The notes beneath the pieces are model-generated. The model was not told the origin of the DNA, ran no database searches, and saw nothing but the letters and a program-made list of their open reading frames with translations. A program made the translations under genes and the position numbers. From contig NZ_JASFYM010000016.1 of NCBI RefSeq assembly GCF_030055635.1, positions 1 through 47,313 of the forward strand: a DNA stretch of 47,313 nt, written 5' to 3'. Numbering within the stretch: position 1 is the stretch's first letter; the number at the start of each line of letters is the position of its first letter. The DNA comes from Methanothrix sp. (GTDB lineage: Archaea; Halobacteriota; Methanosarcinia; Methanotrichales; Methanotrichaceae). Shown here in pieces: positions 34,259-41,200 of this stretch.

Positions 34259-35251
34259 ATAGGTGCGCGTCGGATCCATGATCTGTTCAGCGAGTTAGGG
34301 GTCTGGCCCATCAGGAGGCTGAACGGAAACGGTAACCCTGCTCCGCATCTCTCGCTGCTCTTCGATGATCACAGGTTCTCTGTGGACACCAGCAGGGCTC
34401 CTGGCTGTGAACAGCCTGATGCATATCTAATAACACATGCGCACAGCGATCATCATGGAAGCTCCGCGATGAGATCGCCGAGAGCGATAGCGTCCCGGGA
34501 GACTGCGCTCGCGCTTGAGATCAGGCATGAGAGGAGCTATGCTGGCAGGAGCTTCGAGATCGGAGACAGGGTGGAGGTTAATGGCGTCGAGCTGAGGACA
34601 TACCCCACCAGGCACACAATCGGGTCATCGGCGTTTTACTGGGAGAACAGTCTGGGCGTGAGGATCCTCGTGACAGGGGATGTGAAGGACTACAGATCGC
34701 TCCCAAAATGCGATCTTCTGGTGGCAGAGGCGAACTACGGCGATCCCTGGGACTCCTCCTGCATATTCGATGATGATCTGAACGGGTTCTGGGAGGCGCT
34801 CAGTGCCGGATCGTCCTTCGGCGCATACGCGTTCGGCAAGGCGCAGCGCGCCGTATCGCTGATACGAGCGATGGGGTTCAGAGATCCGATCGGCATGGAC
34901 GAGGAGGGGAGGAGGCTCACAGAGGCTCTGATGCCAGATGCCGGCGATATCATCGATTTCAGGGATTGCGAGGGCGTCTCCGTCGTGACCCCCAAGAACC
35001 TTCCAAATGTGCATTCGCCTGAGAGGTACATGCTCACCGGAAGGGCGGATGCGTCATGGAAGCGGATACGACTGAGCGACCACCTTGATTTCCGCGGGCT
35101 CATGAGAATGCTCGATCATGTATCCCCTGAGGCTGTGATATTCTACCATCCTGCAGGCATCAGGTCAAGGCTTCTGGCGCACTACCTCAGAACCACCGGC
35201 TGCGCCGCGATAGCGCTCGACGAGATCGATCTCTTCGAGAAGAGAATGTGA
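34259..35251 (+). CDS. Metallo-beta-lactamase fold hydrolase, apparent AUA start
   Basis: A 330-residue MBL-fold protein. The metal motif is THAHSDHHG, with the later HTIGSS and TGDVKDY, like exonuclease-type members (COG1236-like). Its natural substrate is unknown. The coding frame clearly runs upstream of the first ordinary start codon (GTG 34382): HLSLLFDDHRFSVDTSR reads through into the MBL motif region. Upstream there is no ATG, GTG or TTG in frame before the previous gene. The only candidate with a perfect AGGAGG seven bases ahead is ATA at 34259. The GTG at 34382 would give 289 residues and lose the first strands of the fold. Confidence 0.72.
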   Translation: MGARRIHDLFSELGVWPIRRLNGNGNPAPHLSLLFDDHRFSVDTSRAPGCEQPDAYLITHAHSDHHGSSAMRSPRAIASRETALALEIRHERSYAGRSFEIGDRVEVNGVELRTYPTRHTIGSSAFYWENSLGVRILVTGDVKDYRSLPKCDLLVAEANYGDPWDSSCIFDDDLNGFWEALSAGSSFGAYAFGKAQRAVSLIRAMGFRDPIGMDEEGRRLTEALMPDAGDIIDFRDCEGVSVVTPKNLPNVHSPERYMLTGRADASWKRIRLSDHLDFRGLMRMLDHVSPEAVIFYHPAGIRSRLLAHYLRTTGCAAIALDEIDLFEKRM

Positions 35252-35345
35252 GGAGATGCCTCATCCGCCCCGTATGCATAACTCGAAGTGCGCTGAAGAG
35301 CCATGCCTGCCCCAGTGCGGGAGAGCTGTATCGATCAGCGATATA

Positions 35346-35852
35346 CTAATGCTCCGCTCCATTCTTAAGCTCAAACTCGATCTCGCAGATCTCATCTCCT
35401 CTGCAGATCCTTCTGCCCCTTCTCGGAACGATCCCCTCGCCGAACTCTGATGCCCAGACCTCCAGCTCGCTCCAGCATATCCTGGATCCGACGCGCTCGT
35501 TAAGCTCAGCTCTCCCAGCTCTGACCATGATCTCATGCCATGGGCATCTTCTCACCTGGAAACTGACACATCTCCCGTCCGATGAGCTTTTGAACTCGAA
35601 GTCCTCAAAGGAGAGCTTTGCTGCGAAGCATCTCGTAAGAGACTCCAGACCCTCTGACTCATTCATCATCGACTTCAGGGCTCGCGCCTGTATCTTCGGC
35701 ATCACCCTCCAGACATCATCATCTATCTCAAGAGCGGTATCGAAGCCGTAGCGCTCCTCGACCTTCATAAACCACAGTCCGTCGACGGCTCTGTAGCTGC
35801 GCTTGAAGTACTCTACAACATCCCTATCATCGAGCCCGGGATCTGCATTCAT
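35346..35852 (-). CDS. Conserved protein (DUF6125/thiazoline-hydrolase-like)
   Basis: A 168-residue soluble protein. The pattern YRAVDGLWFMKVEERYGFDTAL near the start, VWRVMPKIQARAL and a late CPWHEIM resemble a family of small archaeal/bacterial proteins annotated as DUF6125 or L-2-amino-thiazoline-4-carboxylic acid hydrolase-like. No catalytic role can be read from the sequence. I chose the ATG at 35852 (GGTGGT just before); the frame is open to 35960. It faces the end of the MBL gene. Confidence 0.6.
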   Translation of the reverse strand: MNADPGLDDRDVVEYFKRSYRAVDGLWFMKVEERYGFDTALEIDDDVWRVMPKIQARALKSMMNESEGLESLTRCFAAKLSFEDFEFKSSSDGRCVSFQVRRCPWHEIMVRAGRAELNERVGSRICWSELEVWASEFGEGIVPRRGRRICRGDEICEIEFELKNGAEH

Positions 35853-36212
35853 GGAACCACCAGCCAGGTTCATGTCGCAGATCAAAAAGAAGTTAACGCC
35901 AAGGTGCGATACTTCCGGGAGCACATGCGCTCGGATTTGAGCTCGGGTGATCTCCTCCATTCCCTGAAGGGGAAGAGCTTACCGCTTCTTCGATCCGGTA
36001 TGCTTCCACTAGCGCAGAAGCAGCGGCTGCCTTCAGTAGCCACTAGGCGTTGTGGGCGGGTTCATGCCAGGGATGAACGACTGGCAGGATTTGCTCATAG
36101 ATCTTCGTGACCTTTACACTGCAGAGCTTCAGCCTAGGATCGCAGGATGGAGGGGCCTGCGGGTTGAGTGCTCGTGAGACGACTGCTCAAACGCCTCTGA
36201 TCAGCTATTTGT
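35853..36212. other. Noncoding stretch before acylphosphatase fusion
   Basis: A 360-bp gap with no recognisable gene. CTATTTGTATG at about 36206 lies just before the next start and could be promoter-like. Confidence 0.4.
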
Positions 36213-36887
36213 ATGAAGAGCGATAAGATGCGTGGTGATATGCATCGGGTTGAGATCATCGCGAAGGGGGACGTCCAGAGGGTCGGATACCGGGATGCCG
36301 TTCAGAGCATAGCCAGGAGGCTCGGTATTTCCGGCACCGTCCAGAACGTGGAACCTTATGATGTCAGGATCATCGCCGAGGGAGAGGAGGCTGCGCTGAA
36401 GGAGTTCGTTCAGGCGATAAACATCCAGGAAAGGATGATCAGGGTTGAGGAGCTTGAGGTGAAATGGGGTGCAGCTACAGGCGAGTTCCAGTACTTCAGG
36501 ATCCTGAGAGGGGACTGGCAGGAGGAGCTCGGCGAGAGGTTCGATGTCGCGATAAGGCTTCTCCACAGGAGCGTCGAGCTGGGCGAGCAGAATCTGGCGG
36601 TGAGCAAGGAGGCTCTGGAAGTCGGCAAGGAGAACCTGTCAATAGGAAGGATGATGCTCGAGAAGCAAGACGCAATGCTCGAGAAGCAGGACCGCATGCT
36701 TGAGAAACAGGATCTGATGCTGGAGAAACAGGATCGCATGCTCGAGAAGCAGGACGAGACGATCGAGGAGCTCCGGGGAGTGAGATCCGATCTCAAGGAG
36801 CACATGGAGAGGAGGTTCGCCCGGATCGAGGAGGAGATCGCTGAGATCAAGAGGGCGATAAGGGAGCTCGGAGGCAGCTGCGTCTAG
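36213..36887 (+). CDS. Acylphosphatase domain fused to coiled coil
   Basis: A 224-residue protein. Residues about 10-100 form an acylphosphatase domain: GDVQRVGYRDAVQSIARRLG holds the phosphate loop and arginine, and SGTVQNVEPYDVRII the asparagine segment. Next comes a long helical part. Residues about 149-183 are five heptads of LEKQDxM type encoded by a 21-bp repeat, a coiled coil probably used for oligomerisation. Free acylphosphatases are about 90 residues, so the tail is extra. The start is ATG 36213 or 36240 (GGTGAT before the second). Its partner is unknown. Confidence 0.8.
   Translation: MKSDKMRGDMHRVEIIAKGDVQRVGYRDAVQSIARRLGISGTVQNVEPYDVRIIAEGEEAALKEFVQAINIQERMIRVEELEVKWGAATGEFQYFRILRGDWQEELGERFDVAIRLLHRSVELGEQNLAVSKEALEVGKENLSIGRMMLEKQDAMLEKQDRMLEKQDLMLEKQDRMLEKQDETIEELRGVRSDLKEHMERRFARIEEEIAEIKRAIRELGGSCV
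36657..36761 (+). repeat. Five tandem 21-bp repeats inside the coiled coil
   Basis: Each unit encodes LEKQDxM (the last is LEKQDET). Silent differences (CTCGAG, CTTGAG, CTGGAG; CAAGAC, CAGGAC, CAGGAT) show that the repeat is not brand new. Copy number may vary between strains. Confidence 0.85.
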
Positions 36888-37205
36888 ACCGCCTGGGGAT
36901 AGGGAGGTCTCGGCAGGCATCGAAGGCACAGTGGCATCGAGATGGTGTGGTCCAGGATGGGGGCTTGGAATGGGCCGGAGGCAGGCTGTGTGGGATGTAA
37001 AGGCTGGCGCGGCAGGAGGGCACATCTGAGCTGAATTGAGCAGGCGCGCAATCTGGCTGCTGGAGGTGAGGAAGCATTATCCCTGAATGCTGTAACTCTG
37101 CCGAGGGTTTGGATGGTAAGAAGACGTGCGCCTGCACCCTTCAGCCGGCAATCGTCAGAGCGATCAAGTCGATCGAAGGGCATCGAGGGCTTGGGAGGTA
37201 ACTAC
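36888..37205. other. Noncoding stretch at the left edge of the polysaccharide island
   Basis: A 318-bp gap with no recognisable gene. GGGAGGT at 37193-37199 is the ribosome-binding site of the truncated dehydrogenase that follows. Confidence 0.4.
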
Positions 37206-37397
37206 ATGAACATCATGCGCATCGCCATCATCGGTGCCGGATGCGCTGGGCTCACAACAGGCGCTGCGCTCGCACATATCGGGCACTGTGTGACATGTAT
37301 GGAAAGCGACGGCATCAAGCTTGCTGCCCTCGAAGGCGGCAGGTACACGATCCGGGAGCAGGGGGTAGAGGAGTGCCTGATCGATCCAAGCGCGTGA
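37206..37397 (+). pseudogene. Truncated UDP-sugar 6-dehydrogenase N-terminus
   Basis: Only 63 residues remain. MRIAIIGAGCAGLTTGAALA is the Rossmann NAD site of the UDP-glucose/GDP-mannose dehydrogenase family, and GHCVTCMESDGIKLAALEGG follows in register, as does EQGVEECL (family EPGLEEL). Full enzymes are 400 residues or more. It still has a good GGGAGGT before the ATG but stops at TGA 37397. It probably once made a UDP-uronic acid for the glycan whose other genes follow. Confidence 0.75.
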
Positions 37398-37408
37398 TAT
37401 AGGTCTGG

Positions 37409-38752
37409 ATGATAGGAATGCTGGAATGGAATACGACGGTGAGATGGTTCAGGGAAACTGCAAGATCGATGCTGCCCAAAGGGCGGTTCGCCCGTGGTGT
37501 GACTGTGCTTGCCGGAGGCGCAGCACTCGGACAGGCTATCAATGTTATGGTATTTCCTGTTCTCACCCGGCTTTACTCTCCAGAGGATTTTGGAATTTTT
37601 GGCGTTTTTTCATCGATACTTGCGATAGCAATTGTAGTTGCCTCTCTGCGATATGAGTATGCCATTATACTTCCAGAAGACGATAGGAAAGCTGCAAACG
37701 TCATGACTCTTTGTTTTTTTATATTGATCGGCACAACCCTATGCTCTTGGTCTCTCCTGCAAATGTTGAGAGATCAAATTGTCACATGGACAAATACCCC
37801 AGGACTCGGGCAATACTTGTGGCTGATTCCCGTGGGGATGCTAGGAGCTGGGGCATACCAGATCCTGAACTACTGGACCGTTCGGAAGAGAGACTTTGTG
37901 CGCATCGGTAGAACTCGACTAACTCGTGGAGTGGGGCGTGCACTCTTCCAGGTTGGCCTGGGTTTTTCAGCCTCTGGCCCGCTGGGTCTCTTAGTGGGCC
38001 AGGTGGCAGGTGAGTGCGTTGGAAGCGCATCTCTCGCCTCTGCTGCCCTGAACAGAGATCGCGTAGTTCTTGGAGCCGTCAGCTTGGATGGGATACGCGA
38101 GGCCATAGCAAGATACCGGCGATTTCCAATCTTCTCAGGCACAGCTGATCTCATAGATACCCTTGGTCTCAATGCGCCTCAGATTCTCTTTGCGGCATTT
38201 TATGGGGCCGATGTAGCTGGCTGGTTCGCTTTGGGGCAGCGTGTGATCGCAGCTCCCTTAAATATCGTGGTGGACTCGGTGTCTCAGGTTTACTTCGGAG
38301 AGGCTGCACGGCTCCCACGGGATGATCACAGATCTATGAGGCGGCTATTCCTCAAGCTGACCGGCCGGCTGGCGTTGATGGGAGCGATTCCTGTGGCCTT
38401 GATCTGCGCATTGGCGCCCTGGTTTTTTGCTGTCGTCTTCGGGCAGAGCTGGGAGACAGCAGGAAGGTATGTGCAGATACTGGGGGTGATGTTTGCAGTC
38501 CGTTTTGCTGTAGTTCCACTGCAGCACACACTTAATATACTCGAACGGCAGGATCTCTATTTTGCTTGGGATAGTGCGAGGCTAGTTATGGTAGTAGGTG
38601 CAATGCTCACAGCAAATGCTATGGGATTCTCGCATATCGGGGCGGTTGCAGCGTACAGCGTGGCGATGTCGGCCGCGTATGTTCTTTTCTGGCTTATCGG
38701 CTGGAATGCATTGACTGCGAAGAGGGGGATTCAAGAATCAAAAGAGATATAA
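37409..38752 (+). CDS. Polysaccharide flippase (Wzx/MATE-like)
   Basis: A 447-residue membrane protein with about 12 hydrophobic segments. GVTVLAGGAALGQAINVMVF and LTRLYSPEDFGIFGVFSSIL are typical of oligosaccharide flippases, as is YRRFPIFSGTADLIDTLG in the middle. It would move lipid-linked glycan units to the outer face of the membrane. It starts ATG 12 bp after the truncated dehydrogenase. The next gene is the polymerase. Base composition becomes lower in GC inside this gene. Confidence 0.88.
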   Translation: MIGMLEWNTTVRWFRETARSMLPKGRFARGVTVLAGGAALGQAINVMVFPVLTRLYSPEDFGIFGVFSSILAIAIVVASLRYEYAIILPEDDRKAANVMTLCFFILIGTTLCSWSLLQMLRDQIVTWTNTPGLGQYLWLIPVGMLGAGAYQILNYWTVRKRDFVRIGRTRLTRGVGRALFQVGLGFSASGPLGLLVGQVAGECVGSASLASAALNRDRVVLGAVSLDGIREAIARYRRFPIFSGTADLIDTLGLNAPQILFAAFYGADVAGWFALGQRVIAAPLNIVVDSVSQVYFGEAARLPRDDHRSMRRLFLKLTGRLALMGAIPVALICALAPWFFAVVFGQSWETAGRYVQILGVMFAVRFAVVPLQHTLNILERQDLYFAWDSARLVMVVGAMLTANAMGFSHIGAVAAYSVAMSAAYVLFWLIGWNALTAKRGIQESKEI

Positions 38753-38808
38753 TTGAGGGAGTTTTTTATAGCCAGCAGAGCCTAAGCGCTCGGGTTATAT
38801 TAGCCTGC

Positions 38809-40119
38809 ATGATGGCATTTTTTTTCCGCGTTATGCTGGATCTATTGTATTATAGTTACGTGACACAAACATATGAAAGCGAGTTTCCACTTTATGCAAA
38901 CAGCATGCTTCGGTTAGCCGAATCATATGCTATTGCATTTTTATTGGCACTTATGGTCGCTGTATCGCTATATCATAATTGGAGACCGAGTGGCATCGTC
39001 GTAGTTTTGTACTTAGTCGTAGTTATGCTACCACTAACCTCTTTGTATGGGCTGGCAGATGCGCCTGCAACTTTTGTATATGAAGCATCTGTAAGCTTTG
39101 TCATGCTTTTAGTTACTATTGAACTACTGCCCAAGGTGAGACTGCCACGTCCCGGGCGTGATCTTCTCTTTTTGGGTTTGACTGCAATAATTGGATTATC
39201 CGCTTATGTATATGGCTGGCTGGCGCTAACTGGGGGCGCTGAAAGGCTGAGCTTCGATTTTAGTTCAGTATACGAAGTTCGTGCTGAGTATGTCCAAACA
39301 CGAGGGCCGCTGATGGGATATTTTGTTCCATGGCAGGCAAATATCGTCAACGTAATGCTACTCTGCTATGCATTGTATAAGAAAAATTATTGGCTGCTCA
39401 GTTTGGCTTTGGTATTGCAATCGATGTTATTCGGTATGACAGGCCATAAGTCATTCTTCCTTGCTCCGTTACTCGCAAGTGGAGTCTATTTCATCTGGAA
39501 AAGGAAAAATGCGATCTCGTATATTTTTTTGGGAGCCTCTTTAACGATGTTGGCCTCGTATGCGTATTTTGGGTTGAGTGGGAATGAGCTTATACCATCG
39601 ATTTTTATTCGTCGTTTATTCTTTGTTCCAGCATCGCTTCATATAGTCTACTATGACTTTTTCTCGCAACCTAGCCACCCTTTTTACATGCTGTCCGATT
39701 CGGTCCTGAGATACTTCATCAAAAATCCTTATGGCGTTCATATGCCACAGGTGATTGCTTTCACATATTGGCATAGAGAGTTCTGGCCCGACGTGGGGTA
39801 TCTTGGGGATGCCTATGGAAATTTTGGATTCTTAGGAATGGTTTTTTTTTCGGTAATACTCGGAGTCATTCTTCGTTTTATAGATAGTGTTGGGTCACGT
39901 TTACAATCTAACTTCGTAGCTGCAACAATTTCGATGCCGGCATACGCACTCACAGAATCTGCATTATTTACATCAATGCTCACGCATGGTTTTATCCTTT
40001 CAATGCTGATGTTATGGTTACTTCGCTCGATAGTTAAGCCAAGTGAGAATGAGGGAAATACTTGCACCAGTTCACTTTGCTGCAAATTTCGAGTAGACGA
40101 TCAACTTTTAATGAGATGA
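38809..40119 (+). CDS. Membrane polysaccharide polymerase (Wzy-like)
   Basis: A 436-residue protein with 10-12 hydrophobic helices, such as YAIAFLLALMVAVSLYHNW and NFGFLGMVFFSVILGVILRF. Polymerases of this kind are defined by topology rather than motif, so the call rests on the membrane layout and on its place beside a flippase. The large loop with SQPSHPFYMLSDSVLRYFIK may be the external active-site loop. Codon use is strongly AT-biased (TTT, TAT, ATA) compared with genes outside the island, suggesting recent transfer. Start ATG 38809 has no visible Shine-Dalgarno. It ends 1 bp before the next gene. Confidence 0.7.
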   Translation: MMAFFFRVMLDLLYYSYVTQTYESEFPLYANSMLRLAESYAIAFLLALMVAVSLYHNWRPSGIVVVLYLVVVMLPLTSLYGLADAPATFVYEASVSFVMLLVTIELLPKVRLPRPGRDLLFLGLTAIIGLSAYVYGWLALTGGAERLSFDFSSVYEVRAEYVQTRGPLMGYFVPWQANIVNVMLLCYALYKKNYWLLSLALVLQSMLFGMTGHKSFFLAPLLASGVYFIWKRKNAISYIFLGASLTMLASYAYFGLSGNELIPSIFIRRLFFVPASLHIVYYDFFSQPSHPFYMLSDSVLRYFIKNPYGVHMPQVIAFTYWHREFWPDVGYLGDAYGNFGFLGMVFFSVILGVILRFIDSVGSRLQSNFVAATISMPAYALTESALFTSMLTHGFILSMLMLWLLRSIVKPSENEGNTCTSSLCCKFRVDDQLLMR

Positions 40120-40120
40120 A

Positions 40121-41200
40121 ATGGATATGATTCAGCATCCACGTCTTTTAATCATCGCGGTGGTCCTGGGTCTGATGTTGTGTGCTGCTGCTTTATGGTT
40201 TCTGGGATTTACTAATGTCAGCACTCCATTTGATCAACTTGAGAACCGCCACATGGGGGATTATTTGAAGGAAGCAAAGCAGGTATACGATGAGCTCCTC
40301 AACTCCACAAAATCTGGGAACGCATTACTTTACAACAACAACCTGAATGGGCGAATCGTCTGGAACGAGGCATATTTCATGGAGTCGCTTCTCAATATGT
40401 ACGAGGCGACCTCCGATCCAAGGTATCTTGATATTTTTATTAAGCACGCAGATCACATTCTCAGCATCAGAGATGATCGGGCAGGACGACCAGATTATGC
40501 TGGAAGGCTTAGACCTGGCTGGCAGACAGGTTCCTATTACACGCTTGGCGTTCCGGTGATTATCCCCGATGAGGAGGGCAAACCTTCCCTGGAGGTCCAG
40601 GCGGTTCGCAGCGTCGGCAATGACCATACGGTGGTGGAGATACTCCCAGAGAAGGGCCAACAGTTCACACTTATAGTGCGAAACGACTTCCGCCGTATTG
40701 AGCCTATGGTGGTGATCTTCGAGAATCTCACTCTGGAAACTGCAGAGAAGGTGATTAATGCAAACCTAACACCATCTAGCTTGATACGTGTTCGTATCAT
40801 TGGAGATGCTCCACCTGTTCAGGGAGTCTGGCAGCTTAATGAAACTTACAGGATGGTCCTTCACGAGCTGCACACTCCAATTATCGGTACGCCCTTCCTG
40901 AGGTTTTCTGACCTTGTATTCAGGGAGAAGAACCTCTCATCATACAGGCAGAAAGCCGAGGAATATGTTCACGCATTTGAAGAGCCCCCAAGAGATTATG
41001 AGAGTTCCTGGCGGCAAGACCCTGGAGGTGGTTTCTTTATCTTCGAGCCTAGCGGCAAGTACTGGGCCAGCGGACTTGAGATACCCTACAATGCGCTTTC
41101 AGCAAATGGCCGCTTTTTCCTCTTGCTATACAGGACTTATACAGGACTACAGGAGATATGCAGTATCTCGAAAGAGCTAATGCTCTGGCCAGAAAGGTAA
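40121..41200 (+). pseudogene. N-terminal part of split C5-epimerase-like protein
   Basis: A 359-residue frame. One TM segment (LLIIAVVLGLMLCAAALWFL) leads to an alpha-helical repeat-type extracytoplasmic part with AYFMESLLNMYEATSDPRYLDIFIKHAD. It ends with a foreign tail after YRTYTG. Deleting one copy of the 11-bp tandem duplication (41127-41148) joins it in frame to the next ORF, giving LYRTTGDMQYLERANALARK and a protein of about 1,059 residues. It is therefore best read as the front of one broken gene. As it stands, this half would be anchored without the catalytic part. Confidence 0.7.
41127..41148 (+). repeat. 11-bp tandem duplication causing a frameshift
   Basis: TATACAGGACT occurs twice in direct succession (41127-41137 and 41138-41148). 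Eleven is not a multiple of three, and removing one copy restores one long reading frame across both epimerase halves. This looks like a slippage or short-duplication mutation, possibly reversible. Confidence 0.95.

Noticed and set aside
34382-35251. GTG 34382 as the start of the MBL gene
   Set aside because: Conserved-looking protein sequence reads in frame upstream of it and no ribosome-binding site precedes it, whereas AGGAGG stands 7 bp before ATA 34259.
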